NCBI RefSeq assembly: GCF_020387415.1
Contig: NZ_JAGWCB010000012.1
Location: forward strand, 186,001-250,000
Source: Ideonella benzenivorans
Lineage (GTDB): Bacteria > Pseudomonadota > Gammaproteobacteria > Burkholderiales > Burkholderiaceae_C
Direction: 5' to 3'
Length of the DNA stretch: 64,000 bases
Shown: positions 29,637 to 38,795 of the stretch, in pieces
Numbering within the stretch: position 1 is the stretch's first letter
How the letters are laid out: every line of letters begins with the position of its first letter
Program-made: the position numbers and the translations under genes
Notes under the pieces: generated by a model
What the model was told of the DNA's origin: nothing
The model's input: only the letters and a program-made list of their open reading frames with translations
Databases searched by the model: none

Positions 29637-31607
29637 TCAACGGCGGCGGCGGCCACCGCCGCCCCCCTTGCCCTGGAGCTTGCGGGTGAAGGCATCCGCC
29701 CCGATGTACCCCACCGAGGTCTGCATCGGATCGGGCTGACGCTGGTTGCCACCGGCGCCGGCACCGCCCCCCTTGCCCTTGCCGCCACGGCCTCCGCCGC
29801 GGTTGTCCTGCACGAAACGACGGTCGTAGGTCTGCTGCAGCGGGTTCGGGATCGGGCCGTCCTCGAAATCATCGTCGCGCACGGACGCACTGCGTTCGCG
29901 CTGGATGGCCCGGCGGTCGTAGGTCTGTTGCAGCGGGTTCGGAATGCGGCTCGGATCCCCCGGCTCACGCAGCTCACGCGGCGCCATGTCCCCCTGTTCA
30001 GGGCGGCCGCCGTTGCGGTCGCGATCCCGTTCGTTCCGGCGTCCGCCCTCGGGGCGATCCCGGCGCTGCTCATTGCCGCGCGCCTTGCCGCCACGCTCAT
30101 CGGCCCGCGGGCCACGTCCTCCGGCCGGCTGTCCCCCCTGCGCCTTGCGGCCATCGCGCCGGCCACCCTCGTTGCGCCCGCCTTCGTTGCGCCCGCCCTC
30201 GCTGCGGCCTGTGCCTGCAACGTCGGTCAGGCGGCGCAAGGCCTTCACATCCGCCTCGCCCAGGTCCACCCAATCGCCCCGCTTGAGACCACGCGGCAGC
30301 ACCACGCAGCCATAGCGGATCCGGATCAGCCGGCTCACGGTCAGGCCGACCGCATCGAACAGCTTGCGCACCTCGCGGTTGCGGCCTTCGGTGATGACAA
30401 CCCGGTACCAGCGGTTCACGCCTTCACCACCGCCATCCTCGATGCTCTTGAAGGCAGCCGCCTGGCCGTCGATCTCGACCCCGGCCAGCAGACGCTCGCG
30501 TGCCTCCTTTTCCAGCGAGCCCAGCACGCGCACCGCGTACTCGCGCTCCACGCCGAAACGAGGGTGCATCAGCTTGTTGGCCAGATCCCCCGAGGTGGTG
30601 AACAGCAGCAGGCCTTCGGTGTTGATGTCCAGTCGGCCCACCGACTGCCACTTGCCCTGCCCCAGACGCGGCAGCTTGCGGAACACCGTGGGACGCTGCT
30701 GCGGATCGTCGTGGCTGACCACTTCGCCCGCGAGCTTGTGATAGGCGATCACACGCGCCGGCGGCGGCGCGATGCGCACCCGCACCGGCTTGCCATCGAT
30801 CGCGACCCGGTCGCCAAACGACACCCGCATGCCCGTGTGCGCGACCTCGTCGTTCACCGTGACACGCCCCTCCTGGATCATCTGCTCCATGTCGCGCCGC
30901 GAACCGATGCCGGACTGAGCCAGCACCTTGTGCAGCTTGGGCGCATCGGCATCGGGCAGCAGCACACGCTTCTCAGCCTGCGGCTCGGCCGACACGGCCT
31001 CTGCCTCAGCGGCCGGCTCCGCGGCACCGTCGAACTCGCCGGCCACGACGGCGGCGAACAGCTCCCCGGCTTCGACCGGCGCCGGCGCCGCATCAGCCAC
31101 CGGCGCAGCACCCACGCCTTCGCCGTCCTCCTCCCGGCGCGCACCTCGACGGCCACGGCGGCGGTTGCGGGAACGGCCTCCCGCCTCCGCTTCGCCCCCG
31201 GCCTCGTCCGGCGTGGACTCGCCTTGCGCCCCTTCCGCGGCTTGCGCCACGACGGATTCGGACGGTACGACCGCGGCAATCACCGGCGGACGTTCGGGTT
31301 CAGCCTCGGCAGCCGGTGCCTGCTCGGGCAGGGACTCGACCGGCGCGGACACGGCCGTCTCCGCCACCGGCTCGACACCCTCGGCGGCCACGACCTTCTT
31401 GCGCGGAGCCCGTTTGCGGGCCGGCTTGGCCGCCACCTCGTCGGCCACGGCTTCCGACGGTGGCGTCACCACAGGCGCCATGTCGGTCTGCTCGGACGGC
31501 TCGGCCGCCGCCACGACCTTGCGGGTGCGGGTGCGCTTCTTGGGGGCATCGGCAGCAGGCACATCGGCCTGCGGCGATTGCGGATTGTCTTGATCGGCGT
31601 CGTTCAT
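29637..31607 (-). CDS. rluB: 23S rRNA pseudouridine synthase RluB with long low-complexity tails
   Basis: Makes pseudouridine 2605 in 23S rRNA. 656 residues, about twice the E. coli length, because the core is flanked by tails. Residues 1-215 are Ala/Glu/Pro/Val-rich with Lys/Arg clusters ([28 protein letters not shown]). The S4 RNA-binding domain is at about 223-270 ([18 protein letters not shown]). The catalytic domain has [14 protein letters not shown] with catalytic D327. From about 475 the tail is Arg/Gly/Asp-rich, includes the short repeats EGGRN, two copies of [10 protein letters not shown], and ends in a Gly/Arg run. The start codon overlaps the scpB stop (ATGA). Confidence 0.92.
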   Translation of the reverse strand: MNDADQDNPQSPQADVPAADAPKKRTRTRKVVAAAEPSEQTDMAPVVTPPSEAVADEVAAKPARKRAPRKKVVAAEGVEPVAETAVSAPVESLPEQAPAAEAEPERPPVIAAVVPSESVVAQAAEGAQGESTPDEAGGEAEAGGRSRNRRRGRRGARREEDGEGVGAAPVADAAPAPVEAGELFAAVVAGEFDGAAEPAAEAEAVSAEPQAEKRVLLPDADAPKLHKVLAQSGIGSRRDMEQMIQEGRVTVNDEVAHTGMRVSFGDRVAIDGKPVRVRIAPPPARVIAYHKLAGEVVSHDDPQQRPTVFRKLPRLGQGKWQSVGRLDINTEGLLLFTTSGDLANKLMHPRFGVEREYAVRVLGSLEKEARERLLAGVEIDGQAAAFKSIEDGGGEGVNRWYRVVITEGRNREVRKLFDAVGLTVSRLIRIRYGCVVLPRGLKRGDWVDLGEADVKALRRLTDVAGTGRSEGGRNEGGRNEGGRRDGRKAQGGQPAGGRGPRADERGGKARGNEQRRDRPEGGRRNERDRDRNGGRPEQGDMAPRELREPGDPSRIPNPLQQTYDRRAIQRERSASVRDDDFEDGPIPNPLQQTYDRRFVQDNRGGGRGGKGKGGGAGAGGNQRQPDPMQTSVGYIGADAFTRKLQGKGGGGGRRRR

Positions 31608-32332
31608 GCTTCGGGGGGGGTTGATTCGTGATTCGCACCGGAGGCGACGGCGCCCCCAGCGGGTGATTCGGTGGCCGGCAGGTCAGCCGGCGGCAATGCC
31701 AAGTGGGGCGGCGCGGCCACAGCCTCACCGCCGGCGGATTCGGGCACCTCAAGGGGCAGTTCGCCCTGCTCGCCCAACAGGTCAGGCTGGCCACCCAGCC
31801 CCACCAGTGCCTCCAGCCCACCAGGGCCTTCCAGCAGCGGCAACTGATCCAGGCTGGACAGGCCCAGGTCATCCAGAAACTGGCGCGTCGTGGCGTAGAG
31901 TGCCGGCCGGCCCGGCGCATCCCGGTGCCCGATGGCTTCGATCCAGTTGCGGTCTTCCAGCTGTTTCATGATCTGGCTGGAAACGACCACGCCCCGGATG
32001 TCCTCGATGTCGCCCCGGGTGACAGGCTGCCGGTAGGCAATGATGGCCAGCGTCTCCAGCACCGCCCGGGAATAGCGCGGCGGCTTCTCCGGATTCAGCC
32101 GGTCCAGGTACTCACGCAGCTCCGGCCGGCTCTGGAAGCGCCAGCCGGTGGCCACGCGCACCAACTCCACGCCGCGCCCGGACCAGTCGCCCATCAGCTC
32201 ATCGAGCAGCATGCGCAGCGAGTCCGCACCCAGCTGGTCGTCGAACAGCACCCGCATGTCCCGCACCGACAGGGGCTGGCTGGCACAAATCAGTGCCGTT
32301 TCGAGAACGCGCTTGGCATCCTGAGTGTTCAT
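31604..32332 (-). CDS. scpB: Segregation and condensation protein B
   Basis: Winged-helix partner of the SMC-ScpA condensin. 242 residues. [22 protein letters not shown] at the N-terminus and the second wing region [20 protein letters not shown] with [21 protein letters not shown] are characteristic. The C-terminal 60 residues are Gly/Pro/Ala-rich and probably unstructured. ATG 32332 is preferred; the frame stays open upstream, but that translation has no family similarity that I recognise. scpA is not adjacent. The last codons run through a C8 tract just before the 4-bp overlap with rluB. Confidence 0.9.
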   Translation of the reverse strand: MNTQDAKRVLETALICASQPLSVRDMRVLFDDQLGADSLRMLLDELMGDWSGRGVELVRVATGWRFQSRPELREYLDRLNPEKPPRYSRAVLETLAIIAYRQPVTRGDIEDIRGVVVSSQIMKQLEDRNWIEAIGHRDAPGRPALYATTRQFLDDLGLSSLDQLPLLEGPGGLEALVGLGGQPDLLGEQGELPLEVPESAGGEAVAAPPHLALPPADLPATESPAGGAVASGANHESTPPEA

Positions 32333-32639
32333 CGACAACGCATCGCGATGCCGCTCATACCGGGCGGCGTGTTCGTGGAACCGCGCATCAGGCGCGGATG
32401 CATGTGCTCGGACGTCCGCACCCACATTCGGGGTACCTGGGGACGGGCAAGGATTCAGGTCTACAGGGCCGGAGCCCACTGCAACCGGCGGGGCCACCAG
32501 GGGATCAAGGCACCGCCCCGCTCCGGCCGTCATGGGACCGTGGCCGGGTCTGGCGAACCACGCCAGCGCCCTCAAAGCCAAGACGACCCAATGCTTGGAC
32601 CGCCATTGTATTACAGCTGTGGCCTCCGCCACCAGCAGG
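32333..32639. other. Intergenic gap between rluD and scpB
   Basis: 307 bp between the rluD stop and the scpB start, both on the minus strand. It contains a candidate minus-strand -10 TACAAT (32606-32611) close to the rluD stop, so scpB-rluB probably has its own promoter with a leader of about 270 nt. No RNA gene or protein is recognisable. Confidence 0.5.
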
Positions 32640-33617
32640 TCAGGTCTGTGCGTTTTTCACCACAGCCGCCCAGGCGATCGACAGGTCGGCGGGCAGGGGC
32701 GCCTCGAAGTGCAGCGGCTCACGGCTGATGGGGTGGGCAAAGGCCAGCTCGGCCGCGTGCAAGGCCTGACGCTGCAGCCCCAGGGCAGGACACCCCCCAT
32801 ACAGCGCATCGGCCACCAACGGATGCCCCTGCTGGGACAGGTGGACGCGGATCTGGTGCGTCCGGCCGGTGTGCAACTTGCAGCGGATGGCACTGATCTG
32901 CCCATCGAACCCGACCGGCTCGACGTCCGTGCGGGCCGGCTTGCCCGACGCCACCACCGCCATGCGGGTGCGCAGCGCGGGATCGCGGCCGATCGGCGCC
33001 TCCACCGTGAACGGCCGGCGCCCCACATCCCCATGGGCCAGGGCCATGTAGCGGCGATGGATGTCGCGCTGCGCCATGTCACGCACCAGCGCCGTCACCG
33101 CTTCCAGCGTGCGGCCGACCACCATCAGGCCCGAGGTGTCCTTGTCGAGCCGATGCACGATGCCCGCCCGCGGCAGCTGCGCGGCCCGGGGGTCGCGTGC
33201 CAGCAGGCCGTTGAGCAGCGTGCCCGACCAGTTGCCGGCCGCGGGATGCACCACCAGCCCGGCCGGCTTGTTGACCACCAGCACATGCACATCCTCGTAG
33301 ACCACCTCGATCGGCAAGGCCTCCGGGCGGTAGGCCAGGCTTTCGGCCGGCGGCACCAGCCGCACCTCCAGCCGCTGGCCCGCCCGCAGCTTGCGCGAAG
33401 AGACGGTGGCGGGCTGGCCATCCAGGGTGACTTCCCCGGCCTCAACCAGACCCTGCAGGTGGCTGCGGGAGAACTCCGGCACCAGGACGGCCAGCACGCG
33501 ATCCAGGCGCTGGCCATGGGCGGCAGCGTCCACCACCTGCCCGCGGCGCTCGAACTCGCTGTCCAGCTCGACGTCGTCTGTGTTCGGCACGGGGTCGGCC
33601 CGCTCACTGCCACTCAT
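32640..33617 (-). CDS. rluD: 23S rRNA pseudouridine synthase RluD
   Basis: Makes pseudouridines 1911, 1915 and 1917 in helix 69 of 23S rRNA. 325 residues (E. coli 326). The S4 domain is at about 35-90 ([22 protein letters not shown]). The catalytic motif [16 protein letters not shown] carries the essential Asp. ATG 33617 gives the family length. It is divergent from bamD with 63 bp between the starts, a conserved pairing, and the bamD -10 hexamer overlaps this start codon. Confidence 0.95.
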   Translation of the reverse strand: MSGSERADPVPNTDDVELDSEFERRGQVVDAAAHGQRLDRVLAVLVPEFSRSHLQGLVEAGEVTLDGQPATVSSRKLRAGQRLEVRLVPPAESLAYRPEALPIEVVYEDVHVLVVNKPAGLVVHPAAGNWSGTLLNGLLARDPRAAQLPRAGIVHRLDKDTSGLMVVGRTLEAVTALVRDMAQRDIHRRYMALAHGDVGRRPFTVEAPIGRDPALRTRMAVVASGKPARTDVEPVGFDGQISAIRCKLHTGRTHQIRVHLSQQGHPLVADALYGGCPALGLQRQALHAAELAFAHPISREPLHFEAPLPADLSIAWAAVVKNAQT

Positions 33618-33622
33618 ATAAT
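33617..33622 (+). promoter_or_regulatory. bamD -10 element
   Basis: Perfect TATAAT on the plus strand, 58 bp before the bamD ATG and starting on the first base of the rluD start codon (33615-33617). The -35 position (GTCGGC at 17 bp) is poor. Confidence 0.45.
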
Positions 33623-33680
33623 CGTCCGACCTTTCGTCCGCTTCCAGCGTGTCGCGGTCACCCTGGTGACCGCCCGACCC

Positions 33681-34484
33681 ATGACCCAAACCCTGCCCCG
33701 AGCTTTCTCCCGCGCCGCATTGACGGCACTGCTGGTGACCCTGGCTGCCTGCAGCGCCCTGAAAGATCCCGAGATCAAGGGCACTGCCGAAGAATTGTAT
33801 GCAACGGGCAAGTCGGAGATGGCTTCCAGCAACTGGCCCAATGCCATCAAGTACCTGGAAAAGGTCGAAGGACGCGCGGGCGGTGGCCTGATCGCGCAGC
33901 AGTCCCAGCTGGACCTGGCCTATGCCTACTGGAAGTCCGGTGAGAAGGCCCAGGCCCTGAGCACGCTGGACCGCTTCATCAAGCTCAACCCGTCCAGCCC
34001 GGGGCTGGATTACGCGCTGTACCTGCGCGGCATGGTGAACTTCATCGACGACTCGGGCATGCTGGCCTCACTGACGCGCCAGACCATGTCGGAGCGGGAC
34101 CAGCAGGCCTCGCGCGAGGCCTACCAGTCCTTCAAGCAGCTGGTTGACCAGTTCCCGGACTCGCGCTACGCCGCCGATGCCCGCTTGCGCATGGACTACA
34201 TGGTGAACATGCTGGCCGAGTACGAGGTGCAGGTGGCCCGCTACTACCTGCGCCGCGGCGCCCTGGTGGCGGCGGCCAACCGGGCCCAGCAGGCCCTCAC
34301 CACCTATCCGCAGACTCCCGCCACCGAAGAGGCGCTGTACATCCTGGCCCAGGCCTATGACCGGCTGGGGCTGGACAAGCTGCGCGACGACACCGACCGC
34401 GTGCTGAAGCTGAACTTCCCGGAGAGCCCGCTGCTCCGCCAAGGGCCGCAGGCCCGGGACAAGGCCTGGTGGCAGCTCTGGTAA
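33681..34484 (+). CDS. bamD: Outer membrane assembly lipoprotein BamD
   Basis: Essential TPR lipoprotein of the BAM complex. 267 residues. The signal peptide ends in TLAAC (lipidated Cys at about 25), followed by DPEIKGTAEELYATGKSEMAS. Five TPR-like units follow, including DLAYAYWKSGEKAQALSTLD and YYLRRGALVAAANRAQQAL. ATG 33681 directly precedes the signal peptide. A terminator hairpin follows the gene. Confidence 0.95.
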   Translation: MTQTLPRAFSRAALTALLVTLAACSALKDPEIKGTAEELYATGKSEMASSNWPNAIKYLEKVEGRAGGGLIAQQSQLDLAYAYWKSGEKAQALSTLDRFIKLNPSSPGLDYALYLRGMVNFIDDSGMLASLTRQTMSERDQQASREAYQSFKQLVDQFPDSRYAADARLRMDYMVNMLAEYEVQVARYYLRRGALVAAANRAQQALTTYPQTPATEEALYILAQAYDRLGLDKLRDDTDRVLKLNFPESPLLRQGPQARDKAWWQLW

Positions 34485-34510
34485 GCCGACGCCCTCCCCG
34501 CTCTTGATCC

Positions 34511-34538
34511 CACGGCCCGTTCAGGGCCGTGATCGTTT
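34511..34538 (+). terminator. Terminator after bamD
   Basis: Stem CACGGCCC / GGGCCGTG (8 bp) with a 5-base loop, followed by ATCGTTT. It lies 26 bp after bamD and ends at the convergent helicase stop; the U tract is weak. Confidence 0.55.
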
Positions 34539-36544
34539 CAGCCAGCGGTGTGCGCCGCCGCCAGCTCGCGCAACCAGCTCAGGGCCTGCTCACCGCTGGA
34601 CAGCATGGCCATCGGCGGCAGCGCGGCCAGCAGGCGGGCGCCATAGCGGGCCTGCAGCAGGCGAACGTCGCACAGCACCAGCAACCCGTGGTCGGTCTCC
34701 GTGCGGATCAGTCGTCCGGCCCCTTGCTTGAGGGCGATCGCGGCCTCCGCCACGAAGTAGTCGTTGAAGGCATCGCGCCCCTGGCTCTTGAGTTGGCGCA
34801 CGCGCGCCTCCACCAGCGGGTCGTTGGGGGGCGGAAATGGCAGCTTGTCGATCACGACGCACTGCAAGGCCTGGCCGGGCACGTCGATGCCCTCCCAGAA
34901 GCTGTGCGACCCCACCAGCACGCAGCCTCCCTCCTGGAAGCGCTGCAACAAGCTGCGCTTGGCCGCCGTGCCCTGCACCAGCACCTCCAGGGTGCTGCCC
35001 AGGGCCTTGAGCTCCCCGGTCAGGGCCTCGGCGACCGTGCGCATGGCCCGCAGCGTGGTGGTCAGCACAAAGGTGCGCCCGCCCAGCGCATGGGCGCAGT
35101 GGGCCGACGCCCGCCCCACCATCACCGGGTGGGCCGGCTCGTTGGGCTGCGGGAAGCGGGGCGGCACATAGACCCGGGCATGGTGCGGGTAGTCGAACGG
35201 GCTGCCGACCCGCAACTTGCGGGCATCGTCCAGCCCCGCGGCCTCGCTGAACCAGCTCAGGTCCGCGTCGTCCCCCAGCGTGGCGGATGTGAAGACCCAG
35301 GCCCGGTGGCCCTGGGCACGCTGCTCGCCCATCATGCTGCGGATGTCCAGCGGTGACTCGATCAGCCGGGCCTGGTGCGGTGTCAGGTCCACCCAGCGCA
35401 CCCGCTCGGGAGGGGTCTCCTGCCCGAAACGGGCCACCTGACCCAGCAGGCCCTGGGCACGCGCCTGCAGCTTGGCGAAATCCGGCGAACTGCCGGCCAC
35501 CAGCTCCAGGGCCGCCCCCGCGGCACGAAGCCGCTCGGCCAGTGTCTCCAGCCCCTGGGCCAGACGGGCCGCGCGGCCACCGCCCGCCACCTCATCCCAG
35601 CGCAGGCGCAACACGCCTCGCACCTCGTGATGGGCGCCGGCCACCACCAGCCTCAGCTCGCGAGCGGCCTGCTCGCAGCCGGTGGACAACTCGGCCCAAG
35701 GCGCTTGGCCACGGGCCTGCTGCAGCCCCGCCGCCAGCAGGTCCTGCGCAAAATCGGTCACCTGCCCGGTCCCCAGGGTCTGGCCCAGGAACTGGACCCC
35801 GGCTTCGACCATCTGATGGGCTTCGTCGAACACGGCGATGTCGACCGTGGGCAGCAACTCAGCCACCCCACTGTCGCGCAAAGCCAGGTCGGCGAAGAAC
35901 AGGTGGTGGTTCACCACCACCACATCGGCCGCCATGGCCTCCCGCCGGGCCTTCATCACATGGCAGGCGTGGTACTCCCCGCACTCGCTGCCCAGGCAGT
36001 TGTCGCGGGTGGACGTGACCAGGGGAATGACCTCGGAGCGCTCGTCCAGCCCCTCGAGCTCGCTGATGTCGCCGCTGGTGGTGGCCTGGGCCCAGCTTTC
36101 GATGCGCGCCAGCGCCCGCACCGCGAACCGATCCGGCAGGACAGCGCCTTCGCGGGCTTGCACCAGCCGGTGGCGGCACAGATAGCTGGCCCGCCCCTTC
36201 AGCAGCGCCACCGTCACCGGCAGCTTCAGCAGATCGCGCAGCCGCGGCAGGTCCCGGAAGAACAGCTGATCCTGCAGGCTCTTGGTGGCCGTGCTGACCA
36301 GCGTGCGGCGGCCGGACAGGAGCACGGGCAGCAGGTAGGCGTAGGTCTTGCCCACCCCGGTGCCGGCCTCGGCCACCAGGGCCTCGCGCCGCTCGATGGT
36401 CTCGGCCACGGCGGTCGCCAGGTCGGTCTGGGCGGCACGCGGCAGAAAGCCGACATCGGCCAGGGCCAGGGGGCCTTCCACCGACAGGGCTGCCTGCACC
36501 GCCGCGACGAGGTCGGCGGGCGCACTGGAAACAGCGTCACTCAT
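34538..36544 (-). CDS. DinG/YoaA-family ATP-dependent DNA helicase
   Basis: Superfamily 2, XPD-like Fe-S helicase. 668 residues. Walker A is EAGTGVGKTYAYLLP (about 58-72) and the DEAH box is AVFDEAHQM (about 235-243). Candidate cluster cysteines lie between them: one in SYLCRHRL, and three in NCLGSECGEYHACHVMK, matching the four-Cys layout of XPD/DinG. VVNHHLFFADLAL follows. The C-terminal helicase motifs include GSHSFWEGIDVPG and QGAGRLIRTETD. Size and motifs favour YoaA (DNA repair) over DinG, but this is not certain. The ydcH-like gene is 4 bp upstream. Confidence 0.9.
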   Translation of the reverse strand: MSDAVSSAPADLVAAVQAALSVEGPLALADVGFLPRAAQTDLATAVAETIERREALVAEAGTGVGKTYAYLLPVLLSGRRTLVSTATKSLQDQLFFRDLPRLRDLLKLPVTVALLKGRASYLCRHRLVQAREGAVLPDRFAVRALARIESWAQATTSGDISELEGLDERSEVIPLVTSTRDNCLGSECGEYHACHVMKARREAMAADVVVVNHHLFFADLALRDSGVAELLPTVDIAVFDEAHQMVEAGVQFLGQTLGTGQVTDFAQDLLAAGLQQARGQAPWAELSTGCEQAARELRLVVAGAHHEVRGVLRLRWDEVAGGGRAARLAQGLETLAERLRAAGAALELVAGSSPDFAKLQARAQGLLGQVARFGQETPPERVRWVDLTPHQARLIESPLDIRSMMGEQRAQGHRAWVFTSATLGDDADLSWFSEAAGLDDARKLRVGSPFDYPHHARVYVPPRFPQPNEPAHPVMVGRASAHCAHALGGRTFVLTTTLRAMRTVAEALTGELKALGSTLEVLVQGTAAKRSLLQRFQEGGCVLVGSHSFWEGIDVPGQALQCVVIDKLPFPPPNDPLVEARVRQLKSQGRDAFNDYFVAEAAIALKQGAGRLIRTETDHGLLVLCDVRLLQARYGARLLAALPPMAMLSSGEQALSWLRELAAAHTAG

Positions 36545-36548
36545 CCGG

Positions 36549-36770
36549 TCAGGCAGGTTCAGGAGGCTCCAGCATCGCCTCCAACTGGGCGATCTGGTCG
36601 CGCAAGGCCAGACGTTGCTTCTTCAAGCGCCTCAACGTGAGCTCGTCAGGTCCGTCCAAGGGACCTGCACCGTCGATACGGCTGTCCAGCTCGGCATGCA
36701 CCATGCGCAACTCGATCAGTCGCCGGAGGGGCGAATGGAGATTGTCGGGCGGGGAAAGATCGGCGTTCAC
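36549..36770 (-). CDS. YdcH-family (DUF465) small protein
   Basis: 73 residues, GTG start at 36770. The helical hairpin with HAELDSRIDGAG and the diagnostic LKKQRLALRDQIAQLE places it in DUF465, whose function is unknown. Four bp upstream of the helicase gene and divergent from the PP2C gene (26 bp between starts). Confidence 0.8.
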   Translation of the reverse strand: MNADLSPPDNLHSPLRRLIELRMVHAELDSRIDGAGPLDGPDELTLRRLKKQRLALRDQIAQLEAMLEPPEPA

Positions 36771-36783
36771 AGGTCGATGAGTT

Positions 36784-36789
36784 TATATT
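36784..36789 (+). promoter_or_regulatory. Candidate -10 for the PP2C gene, very close to its start
   Basis: TATATT ends 7 bp before the ATG at 36797, so if it is used transcription would begin at or next to the start codon. No good -35 at standard spacing. Confidence 0.3.
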
Positions 36790-36796
36790 GCACCCC

Positions 36797-37564
36797 ATGA
36801 CAACGACATCCCAGGGCTACCGGATTTCTGCCGCCACCGGTATCCACAAGGGCGACCGGGCCTACCAGCAGGATCAGGTCATCATCCTGGCGCACCCGCA
36901 GGTGTCCGGCTGCGCCCTGGCCCTGGTGGCCGATGGGATGGGGGGCAAGAGTGGCGGTCGCACGGCCTCGGACCAGGTGGTGATGACCGCCAAGCAGGTG
37001 TTTGAGCGCTACACGCCCGCCACCGACGATCCTTCGGTCATGCTGCATCAGCTGGTGGTGGAGTCCCACCTGATGATCAAGCTGACCGCGATCACGGCCG
37101 ACGAGGAGCCGCACAGCACGCTGGCGGCCTTTCTGGTGCTGCCCGACCGCAGCGCCTACTCGGTGCATGCGGGCGACTCGCGCGTCTACCATTTCCGCGG
37201 CGCCGAGATGCTGCGCCGCACGATCGACCACTCCTACGTGCAGCGCCTGATCGACGAAGGCAAGATCACCGAGGCCCAGGCCAACACCCATCCGCAGGCC
37301 AACCTGCTGACCGGCTGCCTGGGCACCCAGCAGGATCCGCCGGTGGAGATCACCCCGCTGGACCGGATCGAGGTGGGGGACACCTTGCTGGCCTGCTCGG
37401 ACGGCCTGTGGCACTACCTGACCCCGCGTGAACTGGGCGCCATCGTCAGCGCGCTGCCGCCGCGCGAGGCCAGCGAGATGCTGATCGGCAAGGCCCGTCA
37501 GCGCGCCCGCGGGATGGGCGACAACCTGTCGCTCGCCCTGGTGCGCTTCGACGCCATCGCCTGA
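36797..37564 (+). CDS. PP2C-family serine/threonine phosphatase
   Basis: Metal-dependent protein phosphatase of 255 residues, a catalytic domain with nothing else. Motifs in order: GDRAYQQDQVIIL (about 17-29, metal Asp region), VADGMGGKSGGRTASDQ (about 51-67), HAGDSRVYHFRG (about 130-141), ACSDGLWHYL and GDNLSLALVRFD, so all metal ligands appear intact. Targets are unknown. Unlike Stp-type phosphatases it has no neighbouring Ser/Thr kinase, FHA protein or type VI secretion gene. It is convergent with zapE (34 bp). Confidence 0.9.
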   Translation: MTTTSQGYRISAATGIHKGDRAYQQDQVIILAHPQVSGCALALVADGMGGKSGGRTASDQVVMTAKQVFERYTPATDDPSVMLHQLVVESHLMIKLTAITADEEPHSTLAAFLVLPDRSAYSVHAGDSRVYHFRGAEMLRRTIDHSYVQRLIDEGKITEAQANTHPQANLLTGCLGTQQDPPVEITPLDRIEVGDTLLACSDGLWHYLTPRELGAIVSALPPREASEMLIGKARQRARGMGDNLSLALVRFDAIA

Positions 37565-37598
37565 GCGCACCGCCCCGGAGCCGTCGAGGCGCACCGCC

Positions 37599-38696
37599 TC
37601 AGGTCAGCGAGGTGTCCACCGTCCGGCGCTCGAGCGCCAGGTATTCGGCCGAACGCATTTCGTTGAGGCGGGACACGGTGCGGGGAAACTCGTGCGCCAA
37701 AGGGCCGTCCAGGTACAGCTGTTCGGCCGGCACCGCTGCCGACAGGACCAGCTTCACCCGACGGTCGTAGAGCACATCCACCAGCAGCGTGAAGCGGCGC
37801 GCCTCTGACGCCAGGCGGGGCGGCATCTGTGGCACCCCGGACAGCAGCAGGGTGTGAAAGCGCGAGGCCAGCTCCAGGTAGTCGTTCTGTGACCGCGGGC
37901 CGCCGCACAGGGTCTGGAAGTCGAACCAGATGACCCCGCCCGCCCGGCGGCGCGCCTTCAGCTCACGGTGCTCGATGTTGAGCACCGGGTTCTCGTCGGG
38001 CACCTCGGCCAGATCGTCGAAGGTGCGGGCCATCGCCGCTTCGGCCTCGGGGCCCAACGGCGTGTGGTAGAGGTCCACCTGCTCCAGCGTACGACGGCGG
38101 TAGTCGATGCCCGCATCGACGTTGATCACCTCCAGGTTGGCTTTGAGCAGCTCGATGGCCGGCAGGATGCGGTCGCGGTGCAGGCCGTTGGGGTACAGCC
38201 CGTCGGGGTGGAAGTTGGAGGTGGTGACGATGGAGACGCGGTGCGCGAACAGCGATTCGAGCAGCCGGTACAGGATCATCGCGTCCGTCACATCGGCCAC
38301 ATGGAACTCGTCGAAGCAGATCAATCGGTAGCGCCGGGCGATGCGCGCGCCCAATTCCTCCAGCGGGTTCTGCCGGCCCTTGAGCTCCTGCAGCTGGCGG
38401 TGCACCTCGCGCATGAACTCATGAAAATGCAGGCGCGTCTTGCGCGTCAGTGGCACCGCACGGTAGAAGCAATCCATCAGGAAGCTCTTGCCGCGCCCCA
38501 CCCCGCCGTACATGTACACGCCGCGCGGGATGGGCGGCTTGACCAGCGCCTTGGTGAGCGCATTGCGGCGGCGGGCCTTGTAGGCCGTCCATTCGTTCTC
38601 GCAACGCTCCAGCGCCGCCACGGCGCGCAGTTGAGCCTCGTCGGCCTTGAAGCCGTTCTCGGCAAGCAGTTGCTCATACAGCTGGCGAACGCTCAT
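37599..38696 (-). CDS. zapE: Cell division protein ZapE (AFG1-like ATPase)
   Basis: ATPase that associates with and destabilises the Z ring. 365 residues. Walker A is YGGVGRGKSFLMDCF (about 61-75) and Walker B is ICFDEFHVADVTDAMIL (about 131-147); LLVDVLYDRRVKLVLSA is conserved in the C-terminal part. It lies 99 bp downstream of lpdA with a terminator between, the usual neighbourhood in Burkholderiales. Confidence 0.94.
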   Translation of the reverse strand: MSVRQLYEQLLAENGFKADEAQLRAVAALERCENEWTAYKARRRNALTKALVKPPIPRGVYMYGGVGRGKSFLMDCFYRAVPLTRKTRLHFHEFMREVHRQLQELKGRQNPLEELGARIARRYRLICFDEFHVADVTDAMILYRLLESLFAHRVSIVTTSNFHPDGLYPNGLHRDRILPAIELLKANLEVINVDAGIDYRRRTLEQVDLYHTPLGPEAEAAMARTFDDLAEVPDENPVLNIEHRELKARRRAGGVIWFDFQTLCGGPRSQNDYLELASRFHTLLLSGVPQMPPRLASEARRFTLLVDVLYDRRVKLVLSAAVPAEQLYLDGPLAHEFPRTVSRLNEMRSAEYLALERRTVDTSLT

Positions 38697-38721
38697 CGGT
38701 CAAACCATTTCCGGAGACATG

Positions 38722-38755
38722 AAAAGGCCCGCCAGCCTGGGCAGGCGGGCGGGCC
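38722..38755 (-). terminator. Terminator after lpdA
   Basis: Minus-strand hairpin with arms GGCCCGCC / GGCGGGCC, an inner CCTG/CAGG pairing, and a following TTTTC. It lies 40 bp after lpdA and before zapE. Confidence 0.7.
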
Positions 38756-38795
38756 GATGGGCAGCCGGGGCCGGCAGGCCCCGAGGCGGCCCGGG

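Noticed and set aside
32333-32632. A 100-residue N-terminal extension of ScpB
   Set aside because: The frame stays open, but the translation shows no recognisable domain, while ATG 32332 begins the conserved ScpB sequence.
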